DNA of 64,000 nucleotides from Pseudomonas kitaguniensis (GTDB taxonomy: Bacteria > Pseudomonadota > Gammaproteobacteria > Pseudomonadales > Pseudomonadaceae). The stretch spans positions 21,243 through 85,242 of the forward strand of contig NZ_VUAZ01000007.1 in the NCBI RefSeq assembly GCF_009296165.1, given 5' to 3'. Positions within the stretch are counted from its first letter, which is position 1; every line of letters begins with the position of its first letter. Position numbers and translations under genes: made by a program. Positions 18,918 to 27,124 of this stretch are shown here, piece by piece. Below the pieces are notes generated by a model. That model did not search any database, had not been told where the DNA came from, and worked only from the letters and a program-made list of their open reading frames with translations.

Positions 18918-19096
18918 CGCCAGTGCACTATTCAAAACGATATATTATCTTTGCGATGACGGTTCTTTGAGTGTCATAAACATCCTGCGCAGTGCTCCCC
19001 ACTTAACTGTCGCGTCAGTGCTCTTAACCCAGGCCGACCCAAGTTGCCCGGGCGTTGGGCGTTGAATCAACGACAGCATTGAGGAGGTGAGCGAGC

Positions 19097-19900
19097 GTGC
19101 GTTCCAGCGATGTCGCTTCGCAGCAAGACCCTTTCCGGTTCTGCCCCCCGGATCATTGGCGGCATAGCGTGATATTGGTGGCCGATGACCACTCGGTCTA
19201 TCGGCTGTTGATTGGCGAGTTTCTAAACAAACTTGGGCTGGGCCGTGAATTGGTCGGTGATGGTCGTGAAGGGCTGTTGGCCTTTTCCCGAACGCGCTTC
19301 GACCTGGTGATCAGCGACTGCCATATGCCGCTGATGGATGGTTTTGTCATGGCCCGTGAAATCCGCCTTCTAGAGCAACAGCGCGGCCTGCGGCGGGTTC
19401 CGCTCATTGCACTGACCGCTAACCCGCGGCACGACGACGCCCAGCGGTGTCGTGATGCCGGGTTTGATGCCTGGTTGCTCAAACCGTTGACGTTTGCGCG
19501 GTTGTGCGAGGTGCTGCTGCATTGGCTGCCAGGCACACCCGGCGACCCTTCGTCACAGGCACCGCAGCGATCAACGAGTTGGCCGAATCGGGCGGACATG
19601 GTGCAGACCTTCGGCAGTGAAAGCGTGGTGGAACAGATGCTCGACAGCTTGTTGCGCGAAGCGCTCACGGACACTGCGGCGCTGGCCCACGCGCGCCTGA
19701 CGTTGAATGCCGAGCTCACGGCCGAGCGGCTGCATCGCCTGCTGGGCAGCCTGGCTTTTTTGGGCTGCGACGCGTTGGGCGCGCGAGGCGGTTGGTTGGT
19801 TGAGCAAGTGCGTGCGCATGGCGTGGCGAAAAATAGCGTACGGCTGGAGGCGTTTGAGAATGATCTTAAATTTTACCTCGCCTACTTGAATAAACTGTGA
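19097..19900 (+). CDS. Response-regulator receiver / Hpt phosphotransfer protein
   Basis: 267-residue cytosolic signalling protein without a kinase or DNA-binding domain. The receiver domain (about 24-145) has the acidic pair Asp30-Asp31, phospho-acceptor Asp74 in VISDCHMPLMDG, Thr108 and Lys129. A C-terminal Hpt domain (about 165-265) has His213 in ERLHRLLGSLAFLG. It resembles the receiver-Hpt tail of BvgS/EvgS-type hybrid kinases cut loose from the sensor. It probably relays phosphate from an unlinked sensor kinase to the NarL-type regulator at 20110 (inference). GTG start at 19097 with GAGGAGG upstream. Confidence 0.85.
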   Translation: MRSSDVASQQDPFRFCPPDHWRHSVILVADDHSVYRLLIGEFLNKLGLGRELVGDGREGLLAFSRTRFDLVISDCHMPLMDGFVMAREIRLLEQQRGLRRVPLIALTANPRHDDAQRCRDAGFDAWLLKPLTFARLCEVLLHWLPGTPGDPSSQAPQRSTSWPNRADMVQTFGSESVVEQMLDSLLREALTDTAALAHARLTLNAELTAERLHRLLGSLAFLGCDALGARGGWLVEQVRAHGVAKNSVRLEAFENDLKFYLAYLNKL

Positions 19901-20109
19901 CGCTTAATTATGCGAGTCGCATTGTAGGAATTTGTACTTTAGTGCTGTAGTTTTTGGACGTAGGCGTATTCTTTTTATATTGTAAGTTAATGGTTATATC
20001 CCCTATAACGCTGGGTTTGGCTGAAATGACGCCTGCGCCAAGCGGTTGTTGATAAGCGCCAGCAGAGGTAATTTGCGCAAATGCAAATTGCCATCATTCG
20101 TGAGTATTT

Positions 20110-20745
20110 ATGTTTCGAGTCATTATTGCCGATGATCATCCTATTGTCCGGATCGGGCAAAGAGTCGTGATTGAGGCGAGCGGCAAGTACAAGGTTGTCG
20201 GTGAAGCCAGTGGCCCTGATGAGCTGCTGGCGCTGCTAATCACCACGCCCTGCGACGTTTTGGTTACCGATTTCGCTATGCCGGGCGGGCGCCAGGCCGA
20301 CGGTTACGTGTTGTTGAGCCTGTTGCAGCGCCTGTACCCGGCGACGCCGGTGATTCTGGTGACGATGTTTGCCAACATTGTGACATTGCGTGAGTCTTTC
20401 GCCCGTGGCGCGCAAGCTATCGTGGCCAAAAGCTCATCGGCCAAAGAGTTGCCATTGGCAATCAAGGCGGTGGTGAGCGGCAAGACCTTTGCCAGTGCCG
20501 GTTTGCGCGAGCAGTTGAGCGAAGCCGGCACGGGGGATCAATCGCAACTGCCGAGGTTGTCCGGCAAAGAGCGCGAAGTGGTGCGAATGCTGGCCACCGG
20601 CATGACCGTCACGCAGATAGCCGCACGGCTCAATCGCAGTATTTCAACGATCAGCAAACAGAAAGGCACGGCCATGCAACGCCTGTGTATTTCCACGGAC
20701 GTGGACTTGTTTGCCTATGCCCGCGACGTTGGAATGGTGCCGTAG
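20110..20745 (+). CDS. NarL/LuxR-type response regulator (BvgA/EvgA-like)
   Basis: 211-residue DNA-binding response regulator. Receiver domain 1-120 with Asp8-Asp9, phospho-acceptor Asp54 (VTDFAMPGG) and Lys107. A C-terminal LuxR-type HTH (about 148-205) contains LSGKEREVVRMLATGMTVTQIAARLNRSISTISKQK. It lies between the REC-Hpt gene and a DUF1120 gene, so the simplest reading is that it controls the fimbrial module. The shared motif at 18811, 18902 and 20795 is a candidate target. The 209 bases upstream are AT-rich and contain no clear copy of that motif. Confidence 0.9.
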   Translation: MFRVIIADDHPIVRIGQRVVIEASGKYKVVGEASGPDELLALLITTPCDVLVTDFAMPGGRQADGYVLLSLLQRLYPATPVILVTMFANIVTLRESFARGAQAIVAKSSSAKELPLAIKAVVSGKTFASAGLREQLSEAGTGDQSQLPRLSGKEREVVRMLATGMTVTQIAARLNRSISTISKQKGTAMQRLCISTDVDLFAYARDVGMVP

Positions 20746-20794
20746 GAAGTTGCAGTTTATAACTGACCTTAATTAATCATTGTGCCGGTGGTCA

Positions 20795-20810
20795 TTCGTA
20801 TTAGTTGTAT
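20795..20810 (+). promoter_or_regulatory. Shared upstream motif, copy 3 (solo DUF1120 gene)
   Basis: TTCGTATTAGTTGTAT, 160 nt upstream of the DUF1120 gene at 20970. It is identical to the copy at 18902 except at one position, and is also followed by TTATCTT (20832). Confidence 0.55.
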
Positions 20811-20969
20811 TCATCTGGCGTGAATAGTTCGTTATCTTGTCACGGTCGCTCTACTGTTAATGGGCGGCATCACACACCCGTCTATTAATTAAGTCGAACT
20901 TAGCGGTTGGCAGCGCGCCGTGGTGCGTCTGTTGAGTCTGTTAATAAGCGACCGACAGTGAGTCTTGAT

Positions 20970-21608
20970 ATGCAACCGTCTCGTGCACTTATTAGCGCCG
21001 CGTTTATGCTCGCTGGCGCTTCCACTGTAATGGCCGCGTCCAGCCAGGACCTGACCATCACAGGTTCGATTACGCCTTCTGCCTGTACAACTCTGATCAC
21101 CAGCGGAGGCATCGTGGATTACGGAAAAATCTCGGCCCAGGACCTGCATCCTACCGCTGTCACCCCACTGCCCGAGGCCTCTGTGCAGGTGTCGGTCACG
21201 TGTTTGGCGCCGACATTGATGGCCTTGAAGAGTGCGGATAACCGCCCCGGCACTGCGGCTGACCAAATGGGGTCGGTGTCGGTGTTTGGCTTGGGTCTGG
21301 CGAGCGCTGATGAAAAGATCGGCTGGTACACACTGGCCATGGCCGATGTGATCGCCAATGACATACCCGCTACCCCGATTGAAACCGTGGATGGCAGTGT
21401 ATGGTTAGATGCATTCAATTCGGTCTGGCAACCAGGCTGGATGCGCACCGCCAAGGACCCGAGCATTCCAACCCCTGCGCCTCTTGCTCTGACCACCTTT
21501 AAGGCAGACGTGGTGGTGGCCGCAACCATCACTAACAAGAAAAACCTGCCGATTACCGAAGAAATCAAAATCGACGGCAGCGCCACCCTCGACCTCATCT
21601 ACCTTTAA
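20970..21608 (+). CDS. DUF1120 fimbrial subunit-like protein, solo copy
   Basis: 212 residues: signal peptide to about 24 (MLAGASTVMAASS), then DLTITGSITPSACTTLITSGG, IVDYGKISAQDLHP and the closing KIDGSATLDLIYL. Transcribed opposite to the main operon, just after the response regulator. It could be an alternative subunit or a regulated minor pilin (inference). The ATG at 20970 starts the signal peptide; the longer frame from 20907 would bury it. The ribosome-binding site is weak. Confidence 0.78.
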   Translation: MQPSRALISAAFMLAGASTVMAASSQDLTITGSITPSACTTLITSGGIVDYGKISAQDLHPTAVTPLPEASVQVSVTCLAPTLMALKSADNRPGTAADQMGSVSVFGLGLASADEKIGWYTLAMADVIANDIPATPIETVDGSVWLDAFNSVWQPGWMRTAKDPSIPTPAPLALTTFKADVVVAATITNKKNLPITEEIKIDGSATLDLIYL

Positions 21609-21708
21609 CTGCGCCGGGCATCACTCAGGTTTGTCGCGAATAGCCGTGGCTTTCCCGCGTCACGCGCATTATCGTTCAGCACCCCTGACCATCGTGCGAA
21701 ACCTGCCC

Positions 21709-22179
21709 ATGAGTGATGCCCACAACGCCCTGATCACCGAGTTCTACACAGCCTTCCAGCGCCTGGACGCCGAAGCCATGGCGGCCTGTTACACCGATGA
21801 TGTGCTGTTCAGTGACCCGGCGTTCGGCGAGTTGCGCGGGCGCGATGCCGGCGATATGTGGCGCATGCTGACCACGCGCGCCAAAGACTTTTCGCTGACC
21901 TTCGACCATGTGCGCAGCGATGAAAGCACCGGCAGCGCGCATTGGGTGGCGACTTACCTGTTCAGCGCCACCGGCAACACGGTAATCAACGACATTGGTG
22001 CGCGGTTCGTGTTTCGCGATGGCAAGATCTGCGAGCACCACGACCACTTTGACCTGTGGCGCTGGTCGCGCCAGGCATTGGGCCTCAAAGGGCTGCTGCT
22101 GGGCTGGTCACCTGCGCTGAAAAACGCCGTGCGCGCCCAGGCGCTTAAAGGCTTGAAGGCATTCCAGGCCAGTCATTGA
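21709..22179 (+). CDS. SnoaL-like / NTF2-fold protein
   Basis: 156-residue small cytosolic protein of the NTF2-like superfamily. LITEFYTAFQRLDAEAMAACYTDDVLFSDPAFGELRG is the standard opening of SnoaL-type domains, and FVFRDGKICEHHDHFDLWRW the closing strands. Members are enzymes or ligand binders of many kinds, so no substrate can be assigned. ATG at 21709 fits the domain start; the upstream frame from 21631 has no better start. Single gene. Confidence 0.75.
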   Translation: MSDAHNALITEFYTAFQRLDAEAMAACYTDDVLFSDPAFGELRGRDAGDMWRMLTTRAKDFSLTFDHVRSDESTGSAHWVATYLFSATGNTVINDIGARFVFRDGKICEHHDHFDLWRWSRQALGLKGLLLGWSPALKNAVRAQALKGLKAFQASH

Positions 22180-22215
22180 TAAGATTGGCGCTCCTCTGGT
22201 TTGCAGCAATCGCCC

Positions 22216-22491
22216 GTGACTGACACTTCTGAAGCCAAACCCTGGTTCGTCTACCTGGTGCGCGCCGCCAACGGTTCACTGTATTGCGGCATCAGCAATG
22301 ACCCGGTGCGCCGTTTTGCTTCGCATCAAAGCGGCAAGGGCGCGCGGTTCTTTTTGTCGAGCCCGGCGGTGGCGCTGGTGTACACCGAGAAGTGTGCCAG
22401 CAAGGGTGACGCGCTGCGCCAGGAGCGGCTGATTAAACAACTGAAGAAAAGCGCCAAGGAATGCCTGGCCGCGAGTGGCTCATCAGCTTGA
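22216..22491 (+). CDS. GIY-YIG nuclease-superfamily protein (UPF0213/YhbQ type)
   Basis: About 91 residues, consisting of a single GIY-YIG domain: [36 protein letters not shown], with the YLV and CGI strands and a catalytic-type Arg (PVRRF). [26 protein letters not shown] completes the domain. Stand-alone members are little characterised; related E. coli YhbQ is linked to DNA damage. The GTG at 22216 is my choice; a TTG at 22201 in the same frame is possible, and neither has a good ribosome-binding site. Confidence 0.8.
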   Translation: MTDTSEAKPWFVYLVRAANGSLYCGISNDPVRRFASHQSGKGARFFLSSPAVALVYTEKCASKGDALRQERLIKQLKKSAKECLAASGSSA

Positions 22492-22565
22492 TTGATCGCT
22501 GCCCATCACGCTATTGAATGCCTTTGCGCGCTAAGCTGCGGGTTCACTCGTTTAAGGACCCCAGC

Positions 22566-23501
22566 ATGCCTGAGCTCATTCTTCACCACTACCCGACGTC
22601 TCCCTTCGCGGAAAAAGCGCGGCTGTTGCTGGGCTTCAAGGGCTTGTCCTGGCACTCGGTGCTGATCCCGCCGGTGATGCCCAAACCCGACCTGACTGCG
22701 CTGACCGGCGGCTACCGCAAAACCCCGGTACTGCAAGTCGGCGCCGACATTTACTGCGACACAGCGTTGATCGCCCGGCGCCTGGAACAAGAAAAGTCCT
22801 CGCCCGCGCTGTTCCCGCTCGGCCAGGAAATGATCAGCCAAACCTTCGCCACCTGGGCCGACAGCGTGGTGTTTGGGCTCGCAGTGAGCCTGGTGTTCCA
22901 GCCGGAATCGGTGGCGGTGCGCTTTGGCAAATTACCCCCCGAAGCGGTCAAGGCGTTTATGGCCGACCGCGCCGCGCTGTTCAGCGGTGGCACCGCGAGC
23001 AAACTGCCCGCTGAGTTGGCCAAGCACCAATGGCCGGCGATCATGGCGCGGCTGGAGCAGCAGCTGCAGCGCGAACCCGGCGACTTTTTGTTCGGCGAAC
23101 CGTCGATTGCCGACTTTGCCCTGGCCCACCCGCTGTGGTTTCTCAAGGCCACGCCGGTCACCGCGCCGATGGTGGATGCTTACCCGGCGGTTTCGGCATG
23201 GCTGGCACGCGTGCTCGGCTTCGGCCACGGCACGCCCAGCGAGATGAGCGCCGGGCAAGCCCTGGAGATCGCCCGCAACGCCACGCCGGCGCCGTTGCCG
23301 GACGAAGTGTTCGAAGACTTGAATGGCTTCAAGGCTGGCCAGCAGGTGAGCATTGCCGCCATCGACTACGGCGTCGATCCAGTCGCCGGTGAACTGCTTT
23401 TTGCCGGCCGCGAGGAGCTGATCCTGCGGCGTAGCGATGAGCGCGGCGGCACCGTGCACGTGCATTTCCCGCGCTTTGGGTTTTGCCTCAAGGCGCAATA
23501 A
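22566..23501 (+). CDS. Glutathione S-transferase family protein
   Basis: 311 residues. The N-terminal thioredoxin-like GST domain (about 1-85) has YPTSPFAEKARLLLGFKGLSW and the TPVLQVGADIYCDTALIARRLE substrate/GSH segment. An all-alpha C-terminal GST domain follows (about 95-220, GEPSIADFALAHPLWFL), then an extra region of roughly 80 residues (GFKAGQQVSIAAIDYGVDPV) not found in ordinary GSTs, as in some Pseudomonas homologues. Substrate unknown. ATG at 22566 has AAGGA upstream. Confidence 0.85.
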   Translation: MPELILHHYPTSPFAEKARLLLGFKGLSWHSVLIPPVMPKPDLTALTGGYRKTPVLQVGADIYCDTALIARRLEQEKSSPALFPLGQEMISQTFATWADSVVFGLAVSLVFQPESVAVRFGKLPPEAVKAFMADRAALFSGGTASKLPAELAKHQWPAIMARLEQQLQREPGDFLFGEPSIADFALAHPLWFLKATPVTAPMVDAYPAVSAWLARVLGFGHGTPSEMSAGQALEIARNATPAPLPDEVFEDLNGFKAGQQVSIAAIDYGVDPVAGELLFAGREELILRRSDERGGTVHVHFPRFGFCLKAQ

Positions 23502-23562
23502 TTAAATTATTTTCAATCTGAGGTGAGGTAAACCCGCCGCCCATCCGTGTAGTGCTTGAAAC

Positions 23563-23577
23563 TGCGAGCTATTCGCA
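23563..23577 (+). promoter_or_regulatory. Possible Fur-type box
   Basis: TGCGAGCTATTCGCA is a TGCGA-N5-TCGCA dyad in an AT-rich context, 33 bases before the TonB receptor start. It resembles the GCGAAT-N-ATTCGC style of Pseudomonas Fur sites but is far from the full consensus. Confidence 0.4.
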
Positions 23578-23609
23578 TTAACAGCGTTTTTTACACGGGT
23601 TCTCAGAGC

Positions 23610-26030
23610 ATGAAGTCAGCGGCGGGCGGTTGGGTAAAACAGTGGCTGGGAGCCTCGGTATTGACGGTATCGGGGCTGGCGTTGCTGCCCTTGAGCTTGG
23701 CGCAGGCGCAGGAACAGCAAAGCGCGCAGTTCAACTTCGCGCTGGCGGCCAAACCGCTGCCGCAGGCCTTGAGCGATTTCAGCCGGGTGACCGGCATCAG
23801 TGTGATCTACACCGATGAAGCGCCGTATGGCCTGAATGCCCCGGCCGTCAGCGGGCAGATGAGCGCCACCCAAGCCCTGCAACGCCTGCTCGGCAGCTCG
23901 GGCTTTACCTTCCGCCAGATCGACGCGCGTACCCTGGCGCTGGAGCCGCTGCCGACCGGCGGCGCGGTTAACCTTGGCGCCACGACCATCAGCGGCGCCA
24001 GCCAAACCCAAGACACCACCAGCTACCAGCCGCCGCCCACCAGTTCGGTGATGCGCTCGCGTGGCCTGCTGCTGGAAACCCCGCAAACCGTGAATGTGGT
24101 GGCCGCCCAAGTGCTGCGCGACCAACAGCCGCGCAACCTCGATGACGCGCTGGGCAACATCAGCGGAATCACCCAGGCCAACACCTTGGCCAGCACCCAG
24201 GACGCGGTGATGCTGCGTGGTTTTGGCGACAACCGTAACGGTTCGATCATGCAAGACGGCATGCCCGTGGTGCAGGGTCGCGCATTGAATGCCACCGCCG
24301 AGCGGGTCGAAGTGCTCAAAGGCCCGTCGTCGCTGCTCTACGGCATCCAGGACCCGGGCGGCGTGGTCAACATCGTCAGCAAGAAACCCGAACTGGTGCA
24401 GTCCACCTCCCTGACCGCGCGCGGCTCGACCTTCGGCGATGGCAAAAACGGCAGCGGCGGCAACCTGGATACCACCGGCCCGCTCGGTGACAGCGGCTTG
24501 GCCTATCGCTTGGTCGTCGACCATGAAGACGAAGACTACTGGCGCAATTTCGGCACCCACCGTGAAACATTGGTAGCGCCGTCGCTGGCCTGGTACGGCG
24601 ACACCACCAAAGTGGTCTTCGCCTATGAACACCGCGAGTTTCTGTCGCCGTTCGACCGTGGCACTGCCATCGACCCCAAGACCAACCACCCGCTGAACAT
24701 CCCCGCGACGCGTCGCCTGGATGAGCCGTTCAACAACATGGAAGGCCGCTCCGACCTGTATCGCCTGGAAGTCGACCACGACTTGAACGACGACTGGAAA
24801 GCCCACGTCGGCTACAGCTGGAACCGTGAAACCTACGACGCCAGCCAGGTGCGCGTCAGCGCCGTCAACGCCAACGGCACGTTGACGCGCAGAATGGACG
24901 GCACCCAAGGCGCGCTCAGCACCGACCGTTTCGCCACCGCCAGCCTGGAAGGCAAGGTCAACGTGCTGGGCATGCAACATGACCTGGTGTTTGGGCTGGA
25001 TGACGAATACCGCAAAATCTACCGTGCCGACCTGATCCGCCAGGCCTCGCGCGGCGGCTTTAACTACAACAACCCGGTGTATGGCAACGAAGTCGCGGGC
25101 ACCACCGTCAGCGCCGCCGACAGCGCCCAGACCGACCTGCTGCGCAGCGACTCGCTGTTCTTCCAGGACGCGATTCACCTGAACGATCAATGGATTCTGG
25201 TCGGCGGCGCGCGCTATCAAATGTATGACCAATACGCCGGTAAAGGCGTGCCGTTCACGGCCAACACCAACGGCAATGGCCAGGCGTGGGTGCCGCGTGC
25301 GGGGCTGGTTTACCGCTTCACCGATGAGTTGTCGTTCTACGGCAGCTACACCGAGTCGTTCAAGCCTAACTCGACCATCGCCGCATTGGCCGATGGCAGC
25401 GTATTGACCGGCGACTTGACGCCTGAAGAGTCCAAGTCATGGGAGCTGGGGGCCAAGCTCGACATGCCAGGGCGCATCACCGCCAGCGCGGCGTTGTTTG
25501 ATATTCACAAACGCAACGTGCTGGTGTCGGTCGGTTCCGGCGCGAATACCATTTACAGCATCGCCGGCGAAGTGCGCTCGCGCGGCCTGGAGCTGGACGT
25601 CAGCGGCCAGTTGAGCGACCAGTGGAGCCTGATCGGCAGCTACGCGTTCACCGACGCCCAAGACACCAAAGACCAGGACCCGACGTTGCAAGGCAACCGC
25701 CTGCAAAACGTCGCCAAGCACACCGGCTCGCTGTCGGCGGTGTACGACTTCGGCAACCTTTTTGGCGGCGATCAACTGCGCGTCGGCGCAGGCGCGCGGT
25801 ATGTCGGCGAGCGCGCCGGCGATGCGGCCAACGACTTCAACCTGCCGGGCTACACCGTCGCAGACGCGTTTGCCAGCTACGACACCAAAATCGAAGGGCA
25901 GAAGGTCAAGTTCCAGCTCAACGTGAAGAACCTGTTCGACCGCACCTACTACACCTCGGCGGCCAGCCGCTTGTTCGTGTCCATGGGTGACGCACGGCAG
26001 GTGTCGGTTTCCAGCACGTTGACCTTCTGA
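23610..26030 (+). CDS. TonB-dependent siderophore receptor with STN signalling domain
   Basis: 806-residue outer-membrane receptor. Signal peptide to about 33 (LPLSLAQAQ). An STN domain (about 37-110: FNFALAAKPLPQALSDFSRVTG) is the element that contacts a FecR-type anti-sigma factor. The plug domain (about 140-270: ETPQTVNVVAAQVLRDQQ, VEVLKGPSSLLYG, DPGGVVNIVSKKP) precedes a beta-barrel ending VSVSSTLTF with the terminal Phe. It probably takes up a ferric siderophore, possibly a hydroxamate. No sigma/anti-sigma pair adjoins it. Its stop overlaps the start of the beta-propeller gene. Confidence 0.9.
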   Translation: MKSAAGGWVKQWLGASVLTVSGLALLPLSLAQAQEQQSAQFNFALAAKPLPQALSDFSRVTGISVIYTDEAPYGLNAPAVSGQMSATQALQRLLGSSGFTFRQIDARTLALEPLPTGGAVNLGATTISGASQTQDTTSYQPPPTSSVMRSRGLLLETPQTVNVVAAQVLRDQQPRNLDDALGNISGITQANTLASTQDAVMLRGFGDNRNGSIMQDGMPVVQGRALNATAERVEVLKGPSSLLYGIQDPGGVVNIVSKKPELVQSTSLTARGSTFGDGKNGSGGNLDTTGPLGDSGLAYRLVVDHEDEDYWRNFGTHRETLVAPSLAWYGDTTKVVFAYEHREFLSPFDRGTAIDPKTNHPLNIPATRRLDEPFNNMEGRSDLYRLEVDHDLNDDWKAHVGYSWNRETYDASQVRVSAVNANGTLTRRMDGTQGALSTDRFATASLEGKVNVLGMQHDLVFGLDDEYRKIYRADLIRQASRGGFNYNNPVYGNEVAGTTVSAADSAQTDLLRSDSLFFQDAIHLNDQWILVGGARYQMYDQYAGKGVPFTANTNGNGQAWVPRAGLVYRFTDELSFYGSYTESFKPNSTIAALADGSVLTGDLTPEESKSWELGAKLDMPGRITASAALFDIHKRNVLVSVGSGANTIYSIAGEVRSRGLELDVSGQLSDQWSLIGSYAFTDAQDTKDQDPTLQGNRLQNVAKHTGSLSAVYDFGNLFGGDQLRVGAGARYVGERAGDAANDFNLPGYTVADAFASYDTKIEGQKVKFQLNVKNLFDRTYYTSAASRLFVSMGDARQVSVSSTLTF

Positions 26031-27070
26031 TGAAACCTTACGCCTGGCTTTTTAGCGTGTTGCTCAGCACCTCAGCGCTGGCAGACACTGGCGCCTACCA
26101 CCGCGAACACCGGGTGACACTGCCCGGTTCCGGCCACAGTTGGGGTTTTGTCGGGCTCGACCCGACACGCCCGTACCTGTTTTTGGCGCGGCGCGAAAAC
26201 GGGTTGACGGTGTTTGATGTGCAGCGCCAACGCGCGGTCAAGACCGTGGCGCAGTCTGACGGTGCAAATGGCGTGGTGTTCGTGCCTGAGTTGGACCGCG
26301 TGTTTGTGCTCAATACCGACGGCAGCTTGAGCGTGGTGCAGTTATCCACACTCAAACCGCTGAAGCGTATTGCGGTGGCGCAAAGCAACCTCAACAGTGC
26401 GGTGTATGAGCCTTCTACCGGCAAAGTCATCATCGTCAGCGGGCGCCGGGCAGACCGCTCGACGCTGTTTGAGTTTGACCCTAAACAAGCGCGCATTACC
26501 GGCGCGCATGAACTGGCGGTGAAGAAAATCGACCCGCTGTTGCTCAAGGGCGATGGCAGTTTTTTCCTGCCCATGCGCGATGAAGGCAAGGTAGCGCGTT
26601 ACGCGGCCAGCACCTTCGCCGTGCTCGATACCTGGCAGTTTGCCAATTGCGCCAAACCCAGCGCGTTGGCTCAGGACGTTGAGCGTCAACGGTTATTTGT
26701 GGCCTGCCGGGGCGATGCGCCGGTGTTGATCGTGGCTGATCGGCAGACAGGCGAGGTCAAGGCGACGGTGCCGATTGGGCGTGATGTAAACGCGCTGGCC
26801 TATGACGCGCAGCGGCGTCGCTTGCTGGTTCCCAGCGGCGTAGATGCAAACGTCATGGTCATCGAGCAACAGGGCGCCGATCACTACGCGGTCGCCGCCA
26901 CCCTCAGCACCTTGCCGATGGCCTACAACATGGCCTTTGACGCGCAACGCCAGCGGGTTTACCTGCCTGCCATGGACTTTGTGCAGCCCGCGCCGAGCGC
27001 GTCCGAGCCTAAACCTGATGCGCAGTTTCAGGCAGGAACATTCTCTATCACCACCCTGGCACTTGATTGA
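26030..27070 (+). CDS. YncE-like beta-propeller protein, exported
   Basis: 346 residues. Signal peptide MKPYAWLFSVLLSTSALA, then repeated blades such as GLTVFDVQRQRAVKTVAQ, GSLSVVQLSTLKPLKRI and LLVPSGVDANVMVIEQQG, the YncE/lactonase type seven-bladed propeller pattern. Its ATG overlaps the receptor stop (TGATG), so the two are translationally coupled and probably work on the same substrate in the periplasm. E. coli YncE is iron-repressed, which fits. No enzymatic residues can be named with confidence. Confidence 0.78.
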   Translation: MKPYAWLFSVLLSTSALADTGAYHREHRVTLPGSGHSWGFVGLDPTRPYLFLARRENGLTVFDVQRQRAVKTVAQSDGANGVVFVPELDRVFVLNTDGSLSVVQLSTLKPLKRIAVAQSNLNSAVYEPSTGKVIIVSGRRADRSTLFEFDPKQARITGAHELAVKKIDPLLLKGDGSFFLPMRDEGKVARYAASTFAVLDTWQFANCAKPSALAQDVERQRLFVACRGDAPVLIVADRQTGEVKATVPIGRDVNALAYDAQRRRLLVPSGVDANVMVIEQQGADHYAVAATLSTLPMAYNMAFDAQRQRVYLPAMDFVQPAPSASEPKPDAQFQAGTFSITTLALD

Positions 27071-27124
27071 ACGCAGTGAATTACCCAAGCTGCGCACTTT
27101 CGTAGATTCAGGAATGCCAGGCTT

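Larger units (their letters stand above)
18641..19096. other. Divergent control region of the DUF1120 operon and the REC-Hpt gene
   Basis: 456 bases without a gene, visibly more AT-rich than its surroundings. It contains two inverted copies of a 16-bp motif: minus strand 18811-18826 facing the fimbrial operon, plus strand 18902-18917 facing the REC-Hpt gene. AT-rich stretches after each could hold -10 elements. No ORF with a credible start is present. Confidence 0.65.
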
